Below are positions 1 to 6,892 of a stretch of 11,070 nucleotides of DNA, one piece after another. The first letter of the stretch is position 1, and every line of letters begins with the position of its first letter. Source of the DNA: Lysobacteraceae bacterium (GTDB lineage: Bacteria > Pseudomonadota > Gammaproteobacteria > Xanthomonadales > Wenzhouxiangellaceae); the NCBI GenBank assembly GCA_020201235.1, contig JAIVHD010000296.1, positions 1 through 11,070 of the forward strand, written 5' to 3'. The position numbers and the translations under genes were made by a program. The notes under the pieces were generated by a model. That model ran no database searches, was not told the DNA's origin, and worked only from the letters and a program-made list of their open reading frames with translations.

Positions 1-1
1 G

Positions 2-133
2 GCCGAGTCGCAGGCACATTTGCCCGACGATCAGAAGGTCTTGTGGGTACTTTACGAAATCGACGGTTTCGTGCCGTTTGCGCCGGACATATACGACCCG
101 GTTCGAAAGGCCTATGAAATCCTGCGCCGGTAA
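2..133 (+). CDS. phnD: C-terminal end of a PhnD-like phosphonate/phosphate ABC transporter substrate-binding protein (partial)
   Basis: Only the last 43 codons are in the window; the reading frame enters from the left edge and stops at TAA 131-133. The visible tail contains a segment reading DGFVPFAPDIYDPVRKAYEI. This resembles the end of periplasmic phosphonate/phosphate-binding proteins of the PhnD family, where an aromatic and proline-rich stretch precedes a final helix. The next gene, phnC, begins 30 bases downstream on the same strand and is followed by two phnE genes, the usual order of this importer. The protein would capture the ligand in the periplasm and deliver it to the two permeases. 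The ligand (phosphonate, phosphite or phosphate) cannot be told from this fragment. The identification leans on gene context as much as on sequence. Confidence 0.6.
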   Translation, partial: AESQAHLPDDQKVLWVLYEIDGFVPFAPDIYDPVRKAYEILRR

Positions 134-163
134 CGGCGAAACATCCTTGAACCCGGATTCTTT

Positions 164-964
164 ATGACCCAGCAAACCCCAAGCCCGGCCGGGGCAATCC
201 AATTTCGCAACGCCAGCATCACCTATCCCAACGGCGCGATCGGGATGAAAAATCTCGACCTGCAGATCGAGCCGGGCGAGTTTGTCGTCATTGTCGGATC
301 CTCGGGGGCCGGCAAATCGACCCTGCTGCGCGCGGTCAACGGGCTCAACGCATTGACCGAGGGTACCGTCGCAATCGATGGTGAAACCGTCGCCACGCAC
401 TCCAGCCGCGACCTGCGCCGCATGCGCAAGCGAATCGGCATGATCTTTCAGGATTTTCGTCTGGTCAAGCGATTGAGTGTGATGTCAAACGTGCTCATCG
501 GCCGGCTGGCGCACGTGCCGGGCTGGCGGGCCATGTTGAACCTGTGGCCGCTGCCCGACCGTGAGATCGCGATCGATGCGCTCATGCGCGTCGGCATCAC
601 CGACAAGGCCTGGGTGAAGGCCAGCCAACTCTCGGGCGGCCAGCAGCAACGCGTCGGCATTGCGCGGGCGCTGGCCCAGCAACCATCGATCATCCTGGCG
701 GATGAACCGGTCGCCTCACTCGATCCGGTCACCACCCACCAGATCATGAAAGACCTGGTGCGCATCAACCGCGAGCTTGGCATCACCACGCTTGTCAACC
801 TGCATTTTCTCGACCTGGCGCGCGAATACGGCGATCGCCTGATTGGTCTGCGCTTTGGCGAATTGGTTTTCGACGGCTCGGCCAAGACCGTCACCGACGA
901 GGATTTCCGCAACATTTACGGACGTGACTTCACCGAAAGCGACCTGCTGGAGGACAGCGCATGA
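164..964 (+). CDS. phnC: Phosphonate/phosphate ABC transporter ATP-binding protein
   Basis: This 266-residue ABC ATPase powers the importer encoded by its neighbours. All motifs are present and in order: Walker A GSSGAGKST (45-53), Q-loop Gln96, signature LSGGQQQRVGIARAL (156-170), Walker B ILADEP (177-182) and the H-loop His214. The insertion between Q-loop and signature (LIGRLAHVPGWRAMLNLWP, about 111-129) is typical of PhnC, as is the late LVNLHFLDLAREYGDRLIGL segment. Length is normal for the family. The ATG at 164 has only a weak Shine-Dalgarno (GGAT) upstream, so translation may depend on read-through from phnD. Its stop TGA (962-964) overlaps an ATG (961-963), suggesting coupling to the next gene. 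The protein works at the cytoplasmic face of the membrane as a dimer with PhnE1/PhnE2. Substrate remains uncertain because no catabolic phn or ptx gene is visible. Confidence 0.93.
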   Translation: MTQQTPSPAGAIQFRNASITYPNGAIGMKNLDLQIEPGEFVVIVGSSGAGKSTLLRAVNGLNALTEGTVAIDGETVATHSSRDLRRMRKRIGMIFQDFRLVKRLSVMSNVLIGRLAHVPGWRAMLNLWPLPDREIAIDALMRVGITDKAWVKASQLSGGQQQRVGIARALAQQPSIILADEPVASLDPVTTHQIMKDLVRINRELGITTLVNLHFLDLAREYGDRLIGLRFGELVFDGSAKTVTDEDFRNIYGRDFTESDLLEDSA

Positions 965-1026
965 ACCTTCAGCGAAGCTGCGGGCTCGAGCCCCGACCCG
1001 ACGGCCCGGCGGGCTACCGCAGGTGA
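961..1026 (+). other. 21-codon ORF bridging phnC and phnE1 (leader peptide, or original phnE1 start lost to a frameshift)
   Basis: An ATG at 961 overlaps the phnC stop as ATGA, exactly where an operon gene would be expected to start. It opens only 21 codons before TGA 1024-1026, and that stop overlaps the GTG at 1023 as GTGA, the likely phnE1 start. The ORF is in a different frame from phnE1. Either it is a short coupling ORF that hands ribosomes to phnE1, or phnE1 once started at 961 and a one-base change near 1005-1020 broke the frame. Read with such a shift, the join would go from ...RPDGPAG into LPQVSAVRLAPRP.... No homologue of the short peptide is recognised. Confidence 0.25.
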
Positions 1027-1811
1027 GTGCCGTGCGACTTGCCCCGCGACCCCGCAAGAACCTGCTGTTCTGGCTGGGCGTGATTGTGTTTTTGCTTTCG
1101 ATGAGCCTCTGGTCGGCCCGGGGCATCGGGTTCTCGCTGACCGAGCTGGTCTGCAATCTGACCGACGGCAGTCGGCTTCTGCGCGAAAGTTGGCCACCAG
1201 ACCTGGCATTTCTTGCGCGCCTGGTCGACCCGATGCTCGAAACGGTATTCATTGCCGTGGTCGGCACGGTCGTCGGCGGCATTTTCGCCATTCCGGTGGC
1301 TGTGCTGGCGGCCCGCAACCTGACCCCGAATCGGCTGACATGGTTTGCAGATCGTAATTTCATGAACATCCTGCGCACGCTGCCCGACCTGTTCTGGGCC
1401 ATGCTGTTCGCCACCGCAGTCGGCTTTGGACCGGTGGCCGGCGCGCTGGCGCTGACGGTGTTTACGGTCGCGGTCATTTCCAAGCTGTATTCGGAGTCAC
1501 TTGAGTCCATCGACATGGGCTTACCCGAAGCGATACGCGCAGTCGGCGGCAGTTGGCTGCAAATGATCCAGTTCGGCGCACTGCCGCAGGCGCTGCAGCA
1601 CTATGTCAGTTACGCGCTGTACGCCTTCGAGCTCAATATCCGCGCCTCGGTCGTGCTCGGCCTGGTCGGAGCCGGCGGCATCGGCATGATTCTCGAAACC
1701 CAGCGTGCCAACTTCGAATACGAGCGCGTCACCATGATTATCCTGGCGGTGTTGGTCGCCGTTCTGATGATCGAGGAAGTTTCCGAATCAATCCGGAAAC
1801 GCCTGACATGA
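1023..1811 (+). CDS. phnE: Phosphonate/phosphate ABC transporter permease PhnE, first copy
   Basis: This 262-residue inner-membrane permease has hydrophobic segments near residues 13-35, 72-98, 120-150, 195-225 and 235-252. It carries the cytoplasmic EAA-type loop that contacts the ATPase (EAIRAVGGSWLQMIQFGALP, 169-188), followed by the family's ELNIRASVVLGLVGAGGIG (203-221). Length is normal for PhnE. The open frame extends upstream into phnC, but the protein-like part begins at about MSAVRLAPRPRKN. I chose GTG 1023, which overlaps the stop of a 21-codon ORF as GTGA; GTG 1032 is an alternative. Neither has a good Shine-Dalgarno sequence, so translational coupling is likely. Its stop overlaps the ATG of the next permease (ATGA at 1808-1811). 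The two different PhnE proteins presumably form a heterodimeric channel. Confidence 0.9.
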   Translation: MSAVRLAPRPRKNLLFWLGVIVFLLSMSLWSARGIGFSLTELVCNLTDGSRLLRESWPPDLAFLARLVDPMLETVFIAVVGTVVGGIFAIPVAVLAARNLTPNRLTWFADRNFMNILRTLPDLFWAMLFATAVGFGPVAGALALTVFTVAVISKLYSESLESIDMGLPEAIRAVGGSWLQMIQFGALPQALQHYVSYALYAFELNIRASVVLGLVGAGGIGMILETQRANFEYERVTMIILAVLVAVLMIEEVSESIRKRLT

Positions 1812-2545
1812 GCTCGCACTCCGACCTGCTCAGGCAGCCCGGTCCGCCGATCGGATTTGCGACCATCGTGACCTTTGTGATCGCGCTGATGTTCATCGTC
1901 TCGATGTTCGCGATCGGCTTCACCCCGGGCCAGATGGCCGAAGTGCCGGCCGGTGTTGCCCGCGTCCTTTCGTTTTTCTGGCCAGTCGACATGGCTTACG
2001 GCTGGGATCGTGTGCTGCCAGCCATCGTGGAGTCGATCCAGATTGCCTGGATTGGTACGATCATCGCGGCCCTGCTATCGTTGCCGCTGGCGTTGTTTGG
2101 GGCACGCACGCTGTTTCCACGCGTTGCGCGGGTGGTCAAGCTGATTTCAGCCACAGCACGCGCATTTCCCGAAATTCTGCTGGCCATTTACTTTGTACCG
2201 ATTGTCGGCCTGGGGCCGTTTGCCGGCGCGCTGGCGATCGGCATCTCATCGGTCGGGATGCTGACCAAACTCGGTGCCGAAGTCGTCGACTCGCTTGATT
2301 TTGGCACGGTCGAGGCGGTTGAGGCAGCCGGGGGATCGCGCATCCTGGCCTTGCGTTGGGCCGTGCTACCGCAAGTGCTGCCCGAAATCATCGCCCACTG
2401 GCTGTTTCGCTTCGAGCTCAACATCCGTGCCTCGGCAGTGCTCGGCGTGGTCGGTGCCGGCGGGGTCGGAGGCGTTCTTCTCAATGTGGTGCTTGCAATC
2501 GATATGATTTCCGGCGAAATTCGCCGCCGCATCATTCGCAGTTGA
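1808..2545 (+). CDS. phnE: Phosphonate/phosphate ABC transporter permease PhnE, second copy, with a probable internal deletion near the C terminus
   Basis: This 245-residue permease is translationally coupled to the first copy by an ATGA overlap. It has hydrophobic segments near 17-37, 75-97, 115-155 and 195-220, the EAA-type loop EAVEAAGGSRILALRWAVLP (169-188), and ELNIRASAVLGVVGAGGVG (203-221). Alignment by eye with the neighbouring PhnE shows a gap. After GAGGVGGVLLN this protein goes straight to VVLAIDMISGEIRRR, whereas the other copy has 19 more residues there, including the first part of its last membrane helix. The gap equals 57 bp and is in frame. The last transmembrane helix is therefore probably too short, and function is in doubt. 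It ends the visible phn operon; no clear rho-independent terminator follows. Confidence 0.85.
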   Translation: MSSHSDLLRQPGPPIGFATIVTFVIALMFIVSMFAIGFTPGQMAEVPAGVARVLSFFWPVDMAYGWDRVLPAIVESIQIAWIGTIIAALLSLPLALFGARTLFPRVARVVKLISATARAFPEILLAIYFVPIVGLGPFAGALAIGISSVGMLTKLGAEVVDSLDFGTVEAVEAAGGSRILALRWAVLPQVLPEIIAHWLFRFELNIRASAVLGVVGAGGVGGVLLNVVLAIDMISGEIRRRIIRS

Positions 2546-2737
2546 GTCGGCCCACGAGAAACAGCCGGAACAGGCCCTGCGCCTTGGCTCCGCCGCGCTC
2601 GATTCTAAACCCGCAATTTGCGAGCTCGGCCTCACGATTCGGATAGCAAGCGCCGGTAATCCCCGTCCAGGCCGGTCGCAGGCCATTGTGCCGCCAGCCT
2701 CCGGGTGCAACAGACGGTCTGCATGACCCATTCTGGA

Positions 2738-4666
2738 TCAGGCAATCTCCTGTTCGTGTTCGTCCTGGAAACGAACGCAAATTCGGCGCACCTCACGAAT
2801 TCTGGCCCGAAAGGCATCAAGCACTTTTGGATCGAAATGCCCGCCGCGCTCGCCCTCAAGATAATCCAGCGCCTCTTTTTCGCTCCAGGCCTTTTTATAA
2901 GGCCGTTCGGAGGTCAACGCATCGAATACGTCGGCCACGGCGACAATTCTTGCCGACATCGGGATCGCATCGCCAGCCAGACCGTGGGGGTAGCCACTGC
3001 CGTCGTATTTCTCATGATGATAAAGCGCGATCTCCATGGCATGGGCCAGCAGCTTTTCGCCTTCGGCCCCGAGCTGTTCCCCGGCGGCCTTGAGCACCTC
3101 GGCACCAATCGCCGGATGACGCCGCATCTCCTTGATTTCATGGGGTGTCAAGCCGCCCGGCTTGAGCAGAATCGAATCGGAAATACCGACCTTGCCGATG
3201 TCGTGCAGCGGCGCAAAGGTTTCGATCTGCTCTGCGAAACGCGGCGATTTGCGCGAATCGACCACGCCGCGCTCAACCAGTTCGCGGGCGATGATACCGG
3301 CATAGCGCTGCATTCGATCGAGGTGCTGGCCGGTGGTTGGATCGCGTTTCTCAGCCAGCTCGGCCAGGCCGCGCACCATGGAAATGCCCAGTTGCTCGAC
3401 GTGCATGCCGCGATAAAAAGCCTGGGCGATCAGATGTCCGGCGTTGCTCAGCCAGCGGCCCCGCCAGCCGCAAAAAGCAGCCGAATTGCGACTGGCCAAC
3501 AGCAGCCCGGCCTCGATCTTGTTGTTGTCGCGAACCGGAAGCAGGACCGCGCTGACCATACCGGCACGCTGCAACTGCAGTAGAAGTGGATCCTGGAGTG
3601 GCAGTTCGCCCTCGCGATCGCGCAATTCAGCAAACTCCGCCTTGCCATTGTTGCGGGCCTGCGCCAGCAGGCTGGGGCTCAGTGGCCAACCGTCACCCGA
3701 TGCCACCACGGGCATGCTTTGGTTGCCGGGGTAGCAGGCCCTGAGGCGCATCTTTCCATCATGCACTTCGATCAGCCCAAGCCACTCAACTGCAAACTGA
3801 CGCCGCACACGCGAGGGCACGCGGTCGATCGCTTCTTGCAGGGTATTGGCACCGTTGAGGCGATCGAGCAGGTCGACCATGTCCTCGGTCCGGCGAGCAA
3901 GGTGGCCGACCGCAGATTCGAGTTGCCCCAGCTCGTCATCGGCTGTGCGCCGGCGACGCCGGTCGAATTGGCCGTCACTCATGCGCCGCACGGCCCGGCT
4001 GGTCTCGCTAATGCGCTTGAGCACTCGCTCGCGGAACAGCCAGGTCGTGAGCATCGCCAGCAGCAGCGTTGCCAAGGCCAGTCCAATGCTTGAAAACGTC
4101 AGTCGCTCGCGCGAGTCAATCGCGGCGTCAATCAGCCCGGCGTGAGCGGCGTCGGTTGCGGCCAGCAGCGGCACCGATTCACTGCTCATGTACTGAGCGG
4201 CCCATTCAAGCCGGGGCCGCTCAGGCTCATCGCCGATCTGGATCTCCAGACCTGTGCGAAATTCACGCCACAGCCGCAGATCAAAATTGCGGCCCAGCTG
4301 CGCGAAGTCGGTCACCATCGATTCCATCGTCTCAATGTCGTCGAGCAGGTTGGCATAGTAGAGATTGACATCCCGGAAAAAATCCGGGTAATTGCGTGGC
4401 GCGACCTGCGTATAGTGTTGGCCGCGCTCAACCATGCGCTGGAAGTGGTGATCCATGCGCGCGGCCACGTTCAGCGCGCTCTGGTTTTGCTGCATCGCGT
4501 GGATCGTCCACAGCGAGTGAACCGCGCCCAGCACCACCATCAGCACGAAAAGACTCAGTGAAACCCGAAGCGAAGCGCTCAACTGCAGCGACTGTCGGTC
4601 TTTTGTGCCGCGCGGTTCATCGCGGTTTGCGGCGACTTTGGTGCTCCCCCATGACTTCTTGACCAT
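2738..4666 (-). CDS. Membrane-anchored HAMP / GAF-like / HD-GYP signalling protein (probable cyclic-di-GMP phosphodiesterase)
   Basis: This 642-residue protein has a first membrane helix (about 34-52), a mostly helical periplasmic region (about 53-190), a second helix (about 192-211) and a HAMP linker (about 212-265). A GAF-like region (about 270-415) follows, then a complete HD-GYP domain (about 425-625). The HD-GYP metal and signature residues are present: His448, HDIGKVGI (488-495) with His488-Asp489, His517, His541, HHEKYDGSGYP (550-560) and ADVFDALTSERPYK (578-591). In this family the domain hydrolyses cyclic-di-GMP, so an active enzyme lowering c-di-GMP in response to a periplasmic cue is the likely role. 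The cue is unknown. A good Shine-Dalgarno (GAGGGA, 7-8 bases upstream) supports the ATG at 4666. The gene converges on the phn operon and appears to be a single transcription unit. Confidence 0.92.
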   Translation of the reverse strand: MVKKSWGSTKVAANRDEPRGTKDRQSLQLSASLRVSLSLFVLMVVLGAVHSLWTIHAMQQNQSALNVAARMDHHFQRMVERGQHYTQVAPRNYPDFFRDVNLYYANLLDDIETMESMVTDFAQLGRNFDLRLWREFRTGLEIQIGDEPERPRLEWAAQYMSSESVPLLAATDAAHAGLIDAAIDSRERLTFSSIGLALATLLLAMLTTWLFRERVLKRISETSRAVRRMSDGQFDRRRRRTADDELGQLESAVGHLARRTEDMVDLLDRLNGANTLQEAIDRVPSRVRRQFAVEWLGLIEVHDGKMRLRACYPGNQSMPVVASGDGWPLSPSLLAQARNNGKAEFAELRDREGELPLQDPLLLQLQRAGMVSAVLLPVRDNNKIEAGLLLASRNSAAFCGWRGRWLSNAGHLIAQAFYRGMHVEQLGISMVRGLAELAEKRDPTTGQHLDRMQRYAGIIARELVERGVVDSRKSPRFAEQIETFAPLHDIGKVGISDSILLKPGGLTPHEIKEMRRHPAIGAEVLKAAGEQLGAEGEKLLAHAMEIALYHHEKYDGSGYPHGLAGDAIPMSARIVAVADVFDALTSERPYKKAWSEKEALDYLEGERGGHFDPKVLDAFRARIREVRRICVRFQDEHEQEIA

Positions 4667-4868
4667 ACTCTTCCCTCACCGTGCCGACAACCTGCCTTGC
4701 TAAACCGGACCGAAAAAATCACCCATTTCGTTCAGGCGACATTCAAACTCGTCGGTTCTTGGCCCGCAAGCAGCTCCCGAACCCCGCATCTTTCCCGGTC
4801 GTTCGGGTCATCGGAAAAATCGAGTATGACAGAACAAAAACGGTCCTGACTTTCAGCCTATTCTGCTT

Positions 4869-4904
4869 GCGGCAGGCCCCGGAAGTCAACCAGGAGCCTG
4901 CCGC
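4869..4904. repeat. Perfect 9-bp inverted repeat with an 18-base loop
   Basis: GCGGCAGGC at 4869-4877 is exactly complementary to GCCTGCCGC at 4896-4904. On the plus strand it is followed by a T-rich TTATTCTG; on the minus strand, the direction of etfA, there is no T tract. It may be a transcription end signal, an RNA structure or a protein-binding site. It lies about 80 bases beyond the etfA stop. Confidence 0.45.
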
Positions 4905-4948
4905 TTATTCTGTACCATTCCGGAAAATCAGGCATGGCAGCGGGCCCT

Positions 4949-4969
4949 GCCGGCCACGGCCGGGCCGGC
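4949..4969 (-). terminator. GC-rich stem-loop just downstream of etfA (weak terminator candidate)
   Basis: On the minus strand, GCCGGCC and GGCCGGC form a perfect 7-bp, all-GC stem around a 7-base loop, beginning 16 bases after the etfA stop. No run of T residues follows, so it does not match a classical rho-independent terminator. It could instead stabilise the 3' end of the etfBA transcript. Confidence 0.3.
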
Positions 4970-4984
4970 GAGTCGAGCGGGCAG

Positions 4985-5926
4985 TCAGATGAGCTTTTCG
5001 AGTTCGGGCACGATTTCAAACAGATCGCCGACCAGACCAAAATCGGCAATTTCAAAAATGGGTGCCTCGGCATCCTTATTGATTGCAACGATGGTTCCGG
5101 CATCCTTGATCCCGGTCAGGTGCTGGATGGCGCCCGAAATCCCGATCGCGAAATACAGTTCCGGCGCGATGATCTTGCCGGTCTGGCCCACCTGAAGCTC
5201 GTTGGGCACGTAACCGGCATCAACCGCAGCGCGCGATGCGCCAACTGCGGCGCCGAGCTTTTTGGCAAAGCTGTAAATCACGTCAAAGCCCTCGGCCGAA
5301 CCCATCGCGCGTCCTCCGGAAACAACTCGATCAGCAGTCTGAAGATCCGGACCGTCACCGCCGCCGGTTTCGAGATTGATGTAGCGGGTGTGTCCCGGGT
5401 CGGTCGCTGCGGCCTCGCGCGATTCGATTTCGCACGGCGAATCGCCTTCCACGGCGGCCGAGTACGAGGCTGAGCGGACTGTGGCCACCACGGTCTGTCC
5501 TTCTGGCGCCTTGACGGTGACGATGGCGTTGCCGGCATAGATCGGGCGCTTGAAGGTATGGCTGTCGATCACCTCCTGCACGTCCGAGACCTGGCCGACG
5601 CCGATCAGCGCCGCGGCGCGCGGCATCAGGTCGCGGCCGAAGGTGGTCGAGGGCCCGAGAATATGGGTGTAATCGCCAGCCAGCGCCTTGATTTCCGGTG
5701 CCAGGCGAGCTGCGGTGAGGTGAGCAAAATCAGCGTGCTCGATGGCCAGCACGCGGCTTGCGCCCTGTAACCTGGAAGCCTGCTGGGCCACGCCGGCCGC
5801 GCTCTCGGCGAAAACCGCGATGTCGATGTCGTCGATGCCCAGGCCCAGCGCGCCGGAAAGCGTCTTGGCCGTAGCCGGGTTGAGCGCGCCGTCTTCGTGT
5901 TGAGCGATGATGAGTACGCGTGCCAT
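4985..5926 (-). CDS. etfA: Electron transfer flavoprotein alpha subunit (FixB family)
   Basis: This 313-residue alpha subunit of the soluble ETF heterodimer carries the FAD that receives electrons from acyl-CoA and related dehydrogenases. The C-terminal FAD-binding half is intact: SGGRAMG (203-209), [14 protein letters not shown] (229-242), QVGQTGK (245-251), and the ETF-alpha signature region [20 protein letters not shown] (257-276) ending in IVAINKD (279-285). Length is normal. It follows etfB with a one-base overlap (TAATG). AGGA about eight bases upstream serves as the ribosome-binding site, so the two subunits are co-translated. The partner enzyme ETF-QO is encoded about 2 kb upstream on the same strand. 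Confidence 0.96.
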   Translation of the reverse strand: MARVLIIAQHEDGALNPATAKTLSGALGLGIDDIDIAVFAESAAGVAQQASRLQGASRVLAIEHADFAHLTAARLAPEIKALAGDYTHILGPSTTFGRDLMPRAAALIGVGQVSDVQEVIDSHTFKRPIYAGNAIVTVKAPEGQTVVATVRSASYSAAVEGDSPCEIESREAAATDPGHTRYINLETGGGDGPDLQTADRVVSGGRAMGSAEGFDVIYSFAKKLGAAVGASRAAVDAGYVPNELQVGQTGKIIAPELYFAIGISGAIQHLTGIKDAGTIVAINKDAEAPIFEIADFGLVGDLFEIVPELEKLI

Positions 5927-6672
5927 TACAGGAGTCCTTTGTTTTTCAGTTCGTCGACCAGTTCCCGGGCCGATTCAAGAATGCGCCCGCCCGATCGCTT
6001 CGGCGGCGGCTCGTAGGCGGTCAGTTCCAGCCGTGCGGCGGCTTCTACGTCCAGCTCGTCCAACGCGATCTCGTCGAGCGGCTTGCGCTTGGCCTTCATG
6101 ATGTCGGGCAGTTTGACAAAGCGCGGCTCGTTCAGGCGTAAATCCGAGGTCAGCACCGCCGGCAGGTCCACTTCCAGCGTCTCCAAGCCGGCGTCGACCT
6201 CGCGGGTGACGGTGGCCTTACCGTCGCTTAACTCGACCTTCGAGGCGAACGTGGCCTGGGGCCGATCCCAAAGGGCCGCCAGCATCTGGCCGGTCTGGCT
6301 GTTATCGTCGTCGATGGCCTGCTTGCCGAGAAAGACAATTTCAGGGCCCTCTTTTTCAATCAGTTTCAGCAACACGCGCGCGGCCGCTAACGGCTGGACC
6401 GAACCATCGGTGACGACGTGAATCGCGCGATCGGCACCCATGGCCAGGCCAGTGCGAAGCTGCTGCTGGCAATCCTTGTTGCCGATCGAGCAGACGATGA
6501 CTTCCTCGGCGTTGCCGGCTTCCTTGATACGAAGCGCTTCTTCCAGCGCGATCTCGTCGAACGGGTTGATCGACATTTTCACGCCTTCAGTCTCGACGCC
6601 CGAACCGTCGGATTTGACCTTCACACGCACGTTGTAGTCAACCACGCGCTTGATTGGAACCAGAATTTTCAT
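5926..6672 (-). CDS. etfB: Electron transfer flavoprotein beta subunit (FixA family)
   Basis: This 248-residue beta subunit holds AMP and contacts partner dehydrogenases. Visible features are the N-terminal MKILVPIKRVVDYNVRV, the nucleotide-binding stretch GKQAIDDDNSQTGQMLA (116-132), the ETF-beta signature region REVDAGLETLEVDLPAVLTS (157-176), and the recognition-loop area PDIMKAKRKPLDEI (189-202). Length matches the family. The ATG at 6672 is preceded by a weak AAAGAG ribosome-binding site about 10 bases upstream. It is the first gene of the etfBA operon, and its stop overlaps the etfA start by one base. Confidence 0.96.
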   Translation of the reverse strand: MKILVPIKRVVDYNVRVKVKSDGSGVETEGVKMSINPFDEIALEEALRIKEAGNAEEVIVCSIGNKDCQQQLRTGLAMGADRAIHVVTDGSVQPLAAARVLLKLIEKEGPEIVFLGKQAIDDDNSQTGQMLAALWDRPQATFASKVELSDGKATVTREVDAGLETLEVDLPAVLTSDLRLNEPRFVKLPDIMKAKRKPLDEIALDELDVEAAARLELTAYEPPPKRSGGRILESARELVDELKNKGLL

Positions 6673-6705
6673 CGTATATTGGCTCTTTGGTTACGAAAAC
6701 GAATT

Positions 6706-6711
6706 ATTGTA
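6706..6711 (-). promoter_or_regulatory. Candidate -10 element (TACAAT) for etfBA
   Basis: On the minus strand TACAAT lies 34 bases upstream of the etfB ATG, inside a short AT-rich stretch (about 6690-6712) that stands out from the GC-rich surroundings. It would give a leader of roughly 27 bases. No good -35 box is seen at the usual 16-18 base spacing, so the call rests on the -10 match and position. Confidence 0.3.
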
Positions 6712-6757
6712 ACCCGCCTTATTCGCCGCACGTTCATCGCGAGGCGTTGCGGTTTTC

Positions 6758-6781
6758 GTCGGCGATGCAACGCCGACCTGC
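6758..6781 (-). repeat. REP-like palindrome, GCAG-headed variant (copy 1)
   Basis: Read on the minus strand it is the head GCAG, then GTCGGCG, a six-base loop (TTGCAT) and CGCCGAC. The 7-bp stem is perfect. It has the same 24-base architecture as the GTAG-headed copies at 7982-8101 but a C in the second head position. It faces copy 2 head to head across 27 bases in the etfB/folP divergent intergenic region. Confidence 0.65.
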
Positions 6782-6808
6782 GGCAAGCATCGATCAGGTC
6801 GAATCGCC

Positions 6809-6832
6809 GCAGGTCGGGGTCGCATCCCCGAC
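6809..6832 (+). repeat. REP-like palindrome, GCAG-headed variant (copy 2)
   Basis: Plus-strand head GCAG, then GTCGGGG, loop TCGCAT and CCCCGAC, a perfect 7-bp stem. Together with copy 1 it makes a larger inverted repeat: 6773-6784 (CCGACCTGCGGC) is exactly complementary to 6806-6817. It sits about 60 bases before the proposed folP start and could affect the folP 5' region if transcribed. Confidence 0.65.
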
Positions 6833-6892
6833 GCTGATTGCGGTCAGCTTGCTCCGGGTTTCCGCCAACGGATGTATCATCCGCAAAATCGC

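Larger units (their letters stand above)
4667..4984. other. 318-bp gene-free interval between etfA and the HD-GYP gene
   Basis: I see no credible coding region here on either strand. Short open frames lack a ribosome-binding site and protein-like composition. The interval should hold the promoter of the minus-strand HD-GYP gene in its left part, which has AT-rich patches around 4710-4725 and 4805-4845, but no convincing -35/-10 pair could be picked. Its right part contains two strong inverted repeats, listed separately, downstream of the etfA stop. Confidence 0.5.

Noticed and set aside
716..1516. 266-residue minus-strand open frame opposite phnC/phnE1
   Set aside because: Antisense shadow of two genes with definite motifs; rich in Ser/Arg/Ala without domain signals.
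1553..2545. Longer phnE2 starting at 1553
   Set aside because: The upstream part is an out-of-frame reading of phnE1 with no protein-like pattern; ATG 1808 overlaps the phnE1 stop and begins the recognisable protein.
2705..3583. 292-residue plus-strand open frame opposite the HD-GYP gene
   Set aside because: It lies fully antisense to the HD-GYP domain, whose catalytic motifs fix the true frame; no family features are seen.
4681..4992. 103-residue plus-strand frame in the etfA/HD-GYP gap
   Set aside because: No ribosome-binding site or recognisable domain; it spans two inverted repeats and runs into the end of etfA.
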